Origin: Treponema sp. UBA3862
Lineage (GTDB): Bacteria; Spirochaetota; Spirochaetia; Treponematales; Treponemataceae
Reading direction: 5' to 3'
DNA length: 64,000 nt
Assembly: GCA_002392405.1 (NCBI GenBank)
Contig: DGGY01000019.1
Span: forward strand, 4,829-68,828
Below the pieces are notes generated by a model. That model saw nothing but the letters and a program-made list of their open reading frames with translations, made no database searches and was not told the DNA's origin. Of this stretch, positions 7,474-15,033 are shown piece by piece (positions within the stretch are counted from its first letter, which is position 1; every line of letters begins with the position of its first letter). Position numbers and translations under genes: made by a program.

Positions 7474-9054
7474 CTACAGAGTTTTAAGTGTTCTTTCGAT
7501 GCGTTCAATACTGCGTTCTTTTCCAAGTACGTGAATCGAACCGATAAGCGGAGGAGAAACGCGGCTGCCTGTAACTGCCATACGGATTGGCATCATAAAG
7601 TCACCGAGTTTAATGCCGAGTTCTTCAGCCTTTTCTTTTGCCCAGTTTTCAGCACCTTCGTGATCTGTTTCAAATACCTTAGCAACGAATTCTTTTGCGG
7701 CATTTAAAACTTCTTTTGTCTTTTCTGCATCGATTCTCTTTGGAATAATCTGATCAGCAGGAGGTACAGGAGGTTCAAAGAACATAAAGTGAACCATTTC
7801 TGCAGCTTCTGTCAGGAACTTAAGGCGTTCCTGAATTAAAGGCATAAGCCCCATCAAAGTTTCTTTTACCTGTGCACTAGTCATATTCATTGACTTATCT
7901 ACGCAGTAAGGTTCTCCGTCGTCACCAAGGGCAACACCAGAGAATTCAGGACCAACGTTAGGTTTTGGCTGAGGATTTTCAGGATTGATTTCCAGAGTTG
8001 CATCCCCTGTGCCTGTAATAAATGGAAGTGTCCATTTATAAAGTTCTTCAGTCGAAAGCTGGCGGATATAGTTTGCGTTATAGAATTCAAGCTTCTTGTA
8101 ATCGAATACCGCAGGAGCCTTGTTTAAGTGTTCAAGTTTAAAGAGTTTTCCAAGCTCTTCAAGAGTATAGAATTCTTTTCCTTCTTCATATGAACAGCCT
8201 AAAAGTGCAACATAGTTAATGATTGCCTGAGGAAGATAACCGCGGGCACGGAATTCATTTAAGGAAGTTGAACCATGACGCTTTGAAAGTTTTTTACCGT
8301 CAGAACCGTTTACCATAGGAAGATGACAGAACTCAGGATGCTCCCAGCCGAATGATTTATACATCTGAACATGCAGTGGTGTCGAGGGGATCCATTCCTG
8401 GGCACGCATTACATGAGAGATTTTCATCATGTGATCATCAACAATATTTGCAAGATGATAGGTCGGGAATCCGTCTGACTTTAAAAGTACAGGATCAGGA
8501 GAAATGTCAGCATTTTTCCATACGATGTCCCCTAAAATATGATCATGGAATTTTGTTTCACCTTCCATAGGAACCTTTAAGCGGATTACATGAGGAAGAC
8601 CTGCAGCCAGTTTCTCCTTTACTTCTTCTTCTGTAAGGTGACGGCAGTTGCGGTCATAACCCGGTGCCATTTTATTTTCTGTCTGAATTTTGCGGATGCG
8701 TTCAAGACGTTCTGCATCACAGAAACAGTAATATGCTTCACCGTTTTCAAGGAGTTTGTGTGCATATTCCTTATAAAGCTCAAAACGTTCAGACTGAACA
8801 TAAGGGCCGTAATCTCCGCCCTTTTCACCGCCTTCATCCCATTCAATTCCAAGCCATTCCATTGTATCGTAAAGGTTTTTTACGTATTTTTCGTCATAGC
8901 GTGTGCGGTCAGTATCTTCAAGACGAAGGATGAATTTTCCGCCTTTTGATTTTGCATAAAGATAATTGAACAAAGCTGTGCGTACACCACCGATGTGCTG
9001 CATGCCTGTTGGAGAAGGAGCGTAACGTACACGAACTTCCTTGATGTTTTCCAT
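7474..9054 (-). CDS. gltX: Glutamyl-tRNA synthetase
   Basis: Class I aminoacyl-tRNA synthetase of 526 residues, which charges tRNA-Glu. The HIGH-type motif is in PSPTGMQHIGG (about residues 12-22), the KMSKS-type motif is KKLSKRHGS, and the anticodon-binding alpha-helical C-terminus is present. A proline- and glycine-rich insertion (GDATLEINPENPQPKP...) sits between catalytic and anticodon domains. The frame is open to 9120, but the promoter at 9074-9102 and the AGAGGTAG ribosome site fix the start at the ATG at 9054. Monocistronic with its own promoter and terminator. Confidence 0.95.
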   Translation of the reverse strand: MENIKEVRVRYAPSPTGMQHIGGVRTALFNYLYAKSKGGKFILRLEDTDRTRYDEKYVKNLYDTMEWLGIEWDEGGEKGGDYGPYVQSERFELYKEYAHKLLENGEAYYCFCDAERLERIRKIQTENKMAPGYDRNCRHLTEEEVKEKLAAGLPHVIRLKVPMEGETKFHDHILGDIVWKNADISPDPVLLKSDGFPTYHLANIVDDHMMKISHVMRAQEWIPSTPLHVQMYKSFGWEHPEFCHLPMVNGSDGKKLSKRHGSTSLNEFRARGYLPQAIINYVALLGCSYEEGKEFYTLEELGKLFKLEHLNKAPAVFDYKKLEFYNANYIRQLSTEELYKWTLPFITGTGDATLEINPENPQPKPNVGPEFSGVALGDDGEPYCVDKSMNMTSAQVKETLMGLMPLIQERLKFLTEAAEMVHFMFFEPPVPPADQIIPKRIDAEKTKEVLNAAKEFVAKVFETDHEGAENWAKEKAEELGIKLGDFMMPIRMAVTGSRVSPPLIGSIHVLGKERSIERIERTLKTL

Positions 9055-9073
9055 AATTATTCTACCTCTGGAA

Positions 9074-9102
9074 AAAATAAATTGATAAGGGGGACCTGTC
9101 AA
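9074..9102 (-). promoter_or_regulatory. Sigma70 promoter of gltX
   Basis: Consensus -35 TTGACA (9097-9102), 17 bases, -10 TATTTT (9074-9079) on the minus strand. Leader of about 13 bases with a good ribosome binding site. Confidence 0.7.
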
Positions 9103-9207
9103 AAATCCCCTCCGCTGCAATAATGAGCTGTTTTTCAGGTTTAATTTTATCGAAATACGCGCCTTTACTCAATCATAAAAAAATAACAGCTTTTCTCTGC
9201 CACAGGA

Positions 9208-9235
9208 TATTGAAAAAACGGATTCGTGCCGATAA
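9208..9235 (+). promoter_or_regulatory. Possible FliA-type or sigma70 promoter of the PilZ gene
   Basis: GCCGATAA (9228-9235) is identical to the FliA (sigma28) -10 consensus. The -35 region does not match TAAAGTTT. A sigma70 alternative overlaps it (TTGAAA, 17 bases, TAATCT). Leader would be about 65 bases. Confidence 0.35.
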
Positions 9236-9305
9236 TCTAGGGATGGGACTGTCCTGATTTTTTATCTGAAGGACATTCTCAAAAGCAGTTTACGGAGACT
9301 AATTT

Positions 9306-10247
9306 ATGGCTGAAGAAGAAAAAAAGGATTTATTTGGACACAAAGTATTTTTCCTCTATCCTTCATACTCTTTTCAGACAGATATTCTTCAGCGCCTCAG
9401 GACAATGGAATATGAAGTCTACACAATTCAGGACTACCGTCTTGTCCGCAACATCCTTTTTAAAAACCGTAACTCAATTCTCTATGTAAACATTGACCTC
9501 ATCTTCAATACTGCAACCTGGGTGAACTTTTTATACATGCTTCAGGAACAGGATTCACTTGCATCAAATAAATTCGGAATCATAACAGAAAAAGCGGATA
9601 CAAACACAATCAAAAACATTGAACTGCAGGTAAAGCACGAAGCAGGAATTATCCGTCTTGAAAACGATACTGAAGAAAACGTCAGAAACATCGTAAAACA
9701 GCTTGATTCCATGGACGCAAAAGGACGCCGTCAGTATGTCCGTGCAAACTGTCTTGATGACAAAATTGCTGAAGTCTTCTGGCTTACAAACAACACAATG
9801 TTCAAGCTCAAGATTATCGATATCTCAGCCGCAGGGCTGGCAGTAATCATCCCTGAAAAACAAAAAAATTCTTTTAAGCCGGGACAGCTTCTTCAGAACA
9901 TCAACCTGATGATAAAGGGAAAACCTATGCCGATTGACGCAAAAATCTATGCGATAAAACCCGGACAGAACTATTTAATCGGCATTCTTATGATTGAATA
10001 TACAACAGGTAAAAATGCCATGAACTTAATCAGGGATTATGTGGCAGAAACCCTGGACAAAAAGATTCAGGCTTCAATTTACGGCATGGATTTAGACAGA
10101 AACAACTACAACGTTGCAGAAAAAAAATTCAGATCCTCTGATAAAAAATCATCTGAAGGCAAGGATTCTGAAGCAGGGAAAAAAGCTGACCAGCCGCCTA
10201 AGCTTACAGAAAGCGAAGCCGAACTTAAAAAAATGTTCGAAAGCTGA
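9306..10247 (+). CDS. PilZ-domain protein, probable cyclic-di-GMP receptor
   Basis: 313 residues. The first part (about 1-125) looks like a receiver-like alpha/beta domain without an obvious phosphorylation site. The PilZ domain follows, with RRQYVRAN as the RxxxR arginine motif at about 135-142 and DISAAGLAV as the (D/N)xSxxG motif. The C-terminus is charged and low in complexity (KKFRSSDKKSSEGKDSEAGKKAD). Such proteins bind cyclic-di-GMP and often tune motility, which fits the several GGDEF and HD-GYP genes elsewhere here. Start ATG at 9306 after GGAG. Convergent with the M16 gene, 11 bases apart. Confidence 0.85.
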   Translation: MAEEEKKDLFGHKVFFLYPSYSFQTDILQRLRTMEYEVYTIQDYRLVRNILFKNRNSILYVNIDLIFNTATWVNFLYMLQEQDSLASNKFGIITEKADTNTIKNIELQVKHEAGIIRLENDTEENVRNIVKQLDSMDAKGRRQYVRANCLDDKIAEVFWLTNNTMFKLKIIDISAAGLAVIIPEKQKNSFKPGQLLQNINLMIKGKPMPIDAKIYAIKPGQNYLIGILMIEYTTGKNAMNLIRDYVAETLDKKIQASIYGMDLDRNNYNVAEKKFRSSDKKSSEGKDSEAGKKADQPPKLTESEAELKKMFES

Positions 10248-10258
10248 TATTTTCTCTT

Positions 10259-11632
10259 TTACTGCGCAACAGAAATCCATCTCATCTTATTGATATTCTT
10301 TCCTGCCCTCTCCTTGCTCTGCGCAAGGTATTTTCTGTAGGCCTCATGCACCTCACGCGCCGTAACATTCTGAACCTGGGCAGGACGCTTTAAATATGAA
10401 TCGTATTTTCCTGAATACTCAAGAGATGTGATGATATTTGCAGCAACTCCAGTCCCGCTCTGACTTGAACCGAAAAGAGTTGTAATGTATTTATTTTTAT
10501 ACTGGTCTAATTTTTCAGCAATTTCCTTTTCATCCGGGAAAGAGTCTATTGCCCTATAAATCAAAGAATGAATGTTTTCCATGTCGCTGATTTTATAGGC
10601 ACTTATTGCACCAAGCATCTGTTTTCCGCCTACGATACCGCTGCCGATTGAATAAAGGGCCCCGGCTTTTTCCCTTACCTGATCAAAGAAAATATCATCA
10701 AGATACATGAGCGCAATGGCAAAAGCGACATAATCGCTGTCATAGCGTTCAGGACCGTCAAAAACAGCCATTGAATAGCCTGAAGTTCCTGCCTGCGGAT
10801 TATGAATAAGAAGGTCATCCCCGCTTACAGAAATTTTGGAAACCGAAGGAGCAGAATAACTGCCCTTTTTTATTGAACCGAACGCTCCCTCAAGTTTTGA
10901 AATAAAGTCTTTAAGCATTTCCCCTTCAAAACCTGTAACTGCTACGATTTTTATACGGGAAGAATCCAGCAGTTTTTTATGATGATTTTTTACATCTTCA
11001 AGCGTAATCTTCTTTATTGACTGTTCTGTAATGTCCGTTGAAGAAGCATAGGAAGTTCCGCCGAAAATGCACTTTTCCATTTCAACTCCCAGCTGTCCGC
11101 TCGGATCAGAAAGAGTGCGGGTCAGCTCCTCCCCTGCATTTATCATAAACTGATTAAAATCTTCCTCCAGGAAAGAAGGATTAATAAGCGCATCACTGAA
11201 TACTGCAAGTACACTGTCGAAGTCTTTTACAAGACACTTTATTCCGGCAACAGAATAATCCCTTCCAGAAGAATTGTTCATTGCAAAGGTAATGTCATAC
11301 TGCATTTTCTGAATGTCTTCGTAAGAATAATCTTTACTTCCATGGAACATTAAATCAAAAGTAAGGTTTTCAAGCCCGCTTTTCTCCGGCGGTAAAAGAG
11401 GAGTTCCGCCTTCAAAAACAACGCGAAGCACTGCAATCTGTGCACTCCTTGATTTTTTTACAATGACAGGAATTGAATTGCTGAGGGTAAAAGTTGAAAA
11501 ATCAGCGAGGTTTTCCTGATAAAAAGCGTCGTTTTCAGGCTTTGGAGAAGAAGCGCATGAAAAAACAAAGCACAGCACAAAAAGAAAGAATAGACGGCTG
11601 AACAGTTTTAATACTTTTTTATTATTTATCAT
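10259..11632 (-). CDS. M16 peptidase-like lipoprotein, non-catalytic subunit type
   Basis: M16 (insulinase/pitrilysin) fold protein of about 457 residues. It lacks the HxxEH zinc motif; the aligned position reads LENLTFDLMF. In two-subunit M16 systems this is the partner of a catalytic subunit, which is the gene directly upstream. The N-terminus has a signal ending in LCFVFSC, a relaxed lipobox. The frame is open to a GTG at 11662, but that would overlap the upstream stop and the ATG at 11632 has GGAG eight bases before it. Third gene of leuA-M16-M16. Its start region FTLSNSIPVIVK is almost repeated inside the fused paralog at 17467-20223. Confidence 0.82.
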   Translation of the reverse strand: MINNKKVLKLFSRLFFLFVLCFVFSCASSPKPENDAFYQENLADFSTFTLSNSIPVIVKKSRSAQIAVLRVVFEGGTPLLPPEKSGLENLTFDLMFHGSKDYSYEDIQKMQYDITFAMNNSSGRDYSVAGIKCLVKDFDSVLAVFSDALINPSFLEEDFNQFMINAGEELTRTLSDPSGQLGVEMEKCIFGGTSYASSTDITEQSIKKITLEDVKNHHKKLLDSSRIKIVAVTGFEGEMLKDFISKLEGAFGSIKKGSYSAPSVSKISVSGDDLLIHNPQAGTSGYSMAVFDGPERYDSDYVAFAIALMYLDDIFFDQVREKAGALYSIGSGIVGGKQMLGAISAYKISDMENIHSLIYRAIDSFPDEKEIAEKLDQYKNKYITTLFGSSQSGTGVAANIITSLEYSGKYDSYLKRPAQVQNVTAREVHEAYRKYLAQSKERAGKNINKMRWISVAQ

Positions 11633-11652
11633 ACAGAACTCCAGTATCTTTT

Positions 11653-13119
11653 TTATTTCCACCAGTTTGCATTGCGCTCAGAAAGTTCTTTCCATCCGCT
11701 TTTTACAAACTCCGCTTTATGTCTTTCATAATAAGACGGGCTTACAAACAGCACTGCAAGACCGTTTTTATTTTTCAGGTATTTATCGACAAAAGTACGG
11801 ACATCATCTTCACTGACGGCTGCAATGTTTTTTTCATAATCAAGGGCGTAATCAGCACCGCTTGAGGCCCACTCTGCAGAAAAACCTTTCAAAAATCCTT
11901 CAGCAGTTTCAAGTGAATAAGTCCTGCTGTCTTCAAGTTTCGCATTCACCTTTTTTATATTTTCAAGGTCATAGCCGTTTCCTTTTTTTAACATGTCTTC
12001 AACGGCCTGGTTTTTCCAGTAATCAAGAAGCTTTAATGCGCGCTCAGAAGGACTTAATTTATCATCATTCATAAAAGCTGCAGAAAAACTTATCATTCCG
12101 CTGGCACGCATTGTAGTATAACCGCCGCCGGTATAATCTGCATCCGGGATATTAAGTTCACTGTCTGAAACTGCTTTTTTTATAAAGGCACACTCAGGAT
12201 TTGAAAGAAGGCTTGACCATACGTCAGCAGCAAAAGTGTCTTTTTCATCTGTCTGTGCATCAGGTCCCCTGAAATAATAAACTAACTGGCTTATCTGTCC
12301 GGAATTTCTCGGGTCAGGGAATACGATTTTTTTTGTAAGGCCGAAAGGACTTTTTGAAGGAACTTTTACTTCTGGAACCTTTTTTGAAGCCTCAGTATTT
12401 TCCCAGCTGCCATAGATTTCTTTTACAAGAGAAAAAACTTCTTCATGATTGACTGCTCCGCCTACAAAAAGGCCGGCATTTGAAGGAACATAATATTCTT
12501 CCTGAATCTTTTTTAACTGCTCAACTGACGCATTCTTTACAGTCTCAGGATTTCCTGACGGATCCATCTTCCACGGACTTTCTGCAAAAAGGTTCTTAAA
12601 AACACCCTGCCCAAAAATCCTTCCCGGTTCACTCATTCCCCCTTCAATTTCTGACAGAACTACAGATTTTTCATTCTCAAGTTCTTTTTCGTCCATTAAA
12701 GGAGTTCTGACTGCATAAGACCAGTATTCAAGTCCTTCCCTGATAAGCTTAGAAGGAATGGTAAAATAATAATTTACGCGGTCAATTCCCGTAGTCCCGT
12801 TCCAGGAAGAAATGCCCATTTTATTTAAGGCTTCATATGCTTCAGCCTGATTTTTATATTTTGCATTTCCCTTGAACATCATGTGTTCATAAAGGTGAAA
12901 AAGTCCTGCATTTTCAGGAGTCTGTGTTACGGCTCCTGCACGGACGGCAATTTCAATATAGGCAAGCGGAGCAGAATCATTTTCCATAACGAAAAGTTCA
13001 AGTCCGTTATCAAGACGGTAACGGTAAAGTCCTGCAATCTTTGTTTCTTCTGAAAAACAGCTGAACGCTGCTGCAAAAATTAAAACAATCAGTAAAATAC
13101 TCTTAAACTTTCTTTTCAC
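11653..13119 (-). CDS. M16 family zinc metallopeptidase, catalytic subunit type
   Basis: 488 residues. The inverted zinc motif HxxEH is intact in NAGLFHLYEHMMFKG (about residues 60-74), with downstream glutamates in KSVVLSEIEGG, so this subunit should be catalytic. Signal peptide or lipoprotein signal at residues 1-21 (AAAFSC), so it works outside the inner membrane, probably on peptides. Starts at GTG 13119 behind a strong GGAGGAG. It lies 34 bases after leuA and 20 bases before the non-catalytic M16 partner, so all three are probably cotranscribed. Confidence 0.87.
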   Translation of the reverse strand: MKRKFKSILLIVLIFAAAFSCFSEETKIAGLYRYRLDNGLELFVMENDSAPLAYIEIAVRAGAVTQTPENAGLFHLYEHMMFKGNAKYKNQAEAYEALNKMGISSWNGTTGIDRVNYYFTIPSKLIREGLEYWSYAVRTPLMDEKELENEKSVVLSEIEGGMSEPGRIFGQGVFKNLFAESPWKMDPSGNPETVKNASVEQLKKIQEEYYVPSNAGLFVGGAVNHEEVFSLVKEIYGSWENTEASKKVPEVKVPSKSPFGLTKKIVFPDPRNSGQISQLVYYFRGPDAQTDEKDTFAADVWSSLLSNPECAFIKKAVSDSELNIPDADYTGGGYTTMRASGMISFSAAFMNDDKLSPSERALKLLDYWKNQAVEDMLKKGNGYDLENIKKVNAKLEDSRTYSLETAEGFLKGFSAEWASSGADYALDYEKNIAAVSEDDVRTFVDKYLKNKNGLAVLFVSPSYYERHKAEFVKSGWKELSERNANWWK

Positions 13120-13153
13120 GGTTTTCTCCTCCGCCTGTACCTGAATAAAAGTT

Positions 13154-14824
13154 TTACTGGTTTAACGCACTGACAACGGCAGCAATACCTGCCCTTCCGA
13201 CGTTACTTGACTTTCCGACACCCCAGAACTGCTTTCCGTCCTTTTCAGTAATCTGAACATAGGCAATGGCGTAAGTGTCAGAACCTTCACCTACAGAATG
13301 CTCATTGAATGAAGTAATGTTGAACTCAGGAACAGAGGTCTGCTTTAAGGCAGCAACAAAGGCATCAAGAGGACCGTTTCCTTTTGCACCAATTGTAATC
13401 TGTTCGCCCTTATATTTAATTACGCCCCGGACAGAAACAACTTCCTCTGCTCCGCTTGTTCCCACCATTGTTGTTGCAAGGTCAAGAATTTCCAGGCGGC
13501 TTCTGTTATTAAGCCACTGTTTTTCAAAATAGTTACGGATTTCTTCAGGCTGCAGTTCCCTCTGAGCCCTGTCGCTTTCTGTCTTGATGAGAGTACCGAT
13601 TGCAGGCTGCATTGCCTTTGGAATTGAGTAGCCGAAGTTATGTTCAAGAATAAAGCTTGCACCGCCCTTTCCGGACTGAGAATTAATTCTGATGATTCCT
13701 TCATATTTGCGGCCGATGTCTTTAGGGTCAATAAGAAGATAAGGAACATCCCATACGCTGTCTTCACTCTGTTTTGCGCGTGCAGCAAGGCCTTTTGCAA
13801 TTGCATCCTGATGACCGCCGGAAAGAGCAGTATAGGCAAGGCCGCCGGCATAAGGAGTTCTCGGAGGAATATCCATTTTTGTATATTCCTGATAAGAATC
13901 TGCAATTTCAGGAAGGTCAGAAAAATCAAGTTCAGGATCAACACCTTCTGCAAACATATTAAGGGCTACAGTAACGATATCGAGGTTTCCTGTGCGCTCA
14001 CCGTTTCCAAAAAGACAGCCTTCAACCCTGTCAGCGCCAGCCATAAGTGCAAGTTCACATTCTGCAACGCCTGTTCCGCGGTCATTGTGGCAGTGGGTCG
14101 AAATAACTACGTTTTCACGGTCAGAAATGTGCTCTGCAAAGTATTCAATTGAATCTGCGTAAACATTTGCAGTGTAACATTCAACAGTTGTAGGAAGGTT
14201 AAAGATAATTTTATTTTCCGGAGAAGTTCCCCATTCAGCCTTTACTGCTTCACAGATTTCAATTGCATAATCAAGCTCAGTCATTGAAAAACTTTCAGGT
14301 GAATATTCAAGACGGATTTTTTTGCGTTCATCTTCAGGAAGGTCTTTCATGCATTCTTTGATGCACTTTACGCCGTCAACAGCGATTTTGATGATTTCTT
14401 CCTTTGTTTTATTGAAAGTGTATTTTCTCTGCGCAGGAGAAGTTGAATTATAAATATGAAAAATTACATTAGGAGCGCCTTTAATTGCTTCCATAGTGCG
14501 GCGGATTAAATGCTCACGGGCCTGACACAGTACCTGAATTGAAACATCATCAGGAATATGATTTTCTTCGATCAGGCGGCGGCAGAATTCAAACTCTGTA
14601 TCGCTTGCCGACGGAAAACAGATTTCTATTTCCTTAAAACCGATTTTTACAAGAAGATCAAAGTAAGCAAGCTTAGTTTCAACTCCCATAGGGTCAATTA
14701 AAGCCTGATTTCCGTCACGAAGGTCAACGGAACACCATACCGGAGCCTTTGTAATGCGGTTGTCCGGCCATTTTCTGTTCGCAGGTGCCGGCTGAATCAC
14801 CGGTCTGTACTTTGATGCATTCAT
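13154..14824 (-). CDS. leuA: 2-isopropylmalate synthase
   Basis: 556-residue LeuA of the longer type that begins with the RPVIQPAPANRKWPDN-like region. It condenses acetyl-CoA with 2-ketoisovalerate, the committed step of leucine synthesis. Catalytic and metal motifs: SVDLRDGNQA (about 33-42), the metal histidines in STHCHNDRGTG, and the GNGERTGN loop. The C-terminal part (from about 430) is the LeuA allosteric domain that binds leucine. Strong AGGAG precedes the ATG at 14824. It is controlled by a leader peptide and attenuator at 14863-14992. leuB, leuC and leuD are not in the window. Confidence 0.94.
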   Translation of the reverse strand: MNASKYRPVIQPAPANRKWPDNRITKAPVWCSVDLRDGNQALIDPMGVETKLAYFDLLVKIGFKEIEICFPSASDTEFEFCRRLIEENHIPDDVSIQVLCQAREHLIRRTMEAIKGAPNVIFHIYNSTSPAQRKYTFNKTKEEIIKIAVDGVKCIKECMKDLPEDERKKIRLEYSPESFSMTELDYAIEICEAVKAEWGTSPENKIIFNLPTTVECYTANVYADSIEYFAEHISDRENVVISTHCHNDRGTGVAECELALMAGADRVEGCLFGNGERTGNLDIVTVALNMFAEGVDPELDFSDLPEIADSYQEYTKMDIPPRTPYAGGLAYTALSGGHQDAIAKGLAARAKQSEDSVWDVPYLLIDPKDIGRKYEGIIRINSQSGKGGASFILEHNFGYSIPKAMQPAIGTLIKTESDRAQRELQPEEIRNYFEKQWLNNRSRLEILDLATTMVGTSGAEEVVSVRGVIKYKGEQITIGAKGNGPLDAFVAALKQTSVPEFNITSFNEHSVGEGSDTYAIAYVQITEKDGKQFWGVGKSSNVGRAGIAAVVSALNQ

Positions 14825-14862
14825 TTTATACTCCTATACGCGTTAGCGGCGCTGCACGCGCG

Positions 14863-14897
14863 AAAAAAAAGACCTGACGCCTTAAAGCACCAGGTCT
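14863..14897 (-). terminator. Leucine attenuator terminator upstream of leuA
   Basis: On the minus strand a strong stem AGACCTG (14897-14891) with CAGGTCT (14876-14870), extended by wobble and GC pairs inside, is followed by eight T (14870-14863). It stands 39 bases before the leuA start and after the leader peptide stop. An alternative pairing uses its 5' arm, as an attenuator needs. Confidence 0.85.
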
Positions 14898-14931
14898 GTA
14901 ATTTACTGATTAAATTTTACAACACTACCCG
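14891..14931 (-). promoter_or_regulatory. Candidate antiterminator hairpin of the leu attenuator
   Basis: CGGGT (14931-14927) can pair with ACCTG (14895-14891) and TTGTAA (14922-14917) with TTACAG (14901-14896), leaving a 4-base bulge. This pairing consumes the 5' arm of the terminator, so the two structures exclude each other. It begins eight bases after the leader peptide stop codon. Confidence 0.6.
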
Positions 14932-14938
14932 ATAAACT

Positions 14939-14992
14939 TTAGGCTTCAAAACGAGAAGATTCTAGAAGTAGAAGTAAAGTGCTGTATTTCAT
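14939..14992 (-). CDS. leuL: Leu-rich leader peptide of the leuA operon
   Basis: A 17-codon frame, MKYSTLLLLLESSRFEA, carries five consecutive leucine codons (TTA CTT CTA CTT CTA) and stops at 14941-14939. It sits between a good promoter and mutually exclusive antiterminator and terminator hairpins before leuA, which is the classic layout of ribosome-mediated transcription attenuation. When charged tRNA-Leu is scarce the ribosome should stall at the Leu run and let the antiterminator form. The ATG at 14992 is seven bases past the -10, so the peptide would be read from a nearly leaderless RNA. An in-frame ATG at 15001 gives a 20-residue version but would lie upstream of +1. Confidence 0.82.
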   Translation of the reverse strand: MKYSTLLLLLESSRFEA

Positions 14993-14999
14993 ATAACTC

Positions 15000-15028
15000 A
15001 TTATGTAACTTTACAGTAAAAAGTTCAA
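15000..15028 (-). promoter_or_regulatory. Sigma70 promoter of the leu operon
   Basis: Minus-strand -35 TTGAAC (15023-15028), 17 bases, -10 CATAAT (15000-15005). The -35 is the same hexamer in the same TGCTTGAAC context as the arg promoter. Predicted +1 is at or next to the leader peptide ATG. Confidence 0.7.
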
Positions 15029-15033
15029 GCACA

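Noticed and set aside
9055-9120. Upstream extension of gltX to 9120
   Set aside because: The promoter and ribosome site lie inside it.
14825-15033. T-box leader upstream of leuA
   Set aside because: There is no T-box core motif; the Leu-rich peptide with alternative hairpins explains the region better.
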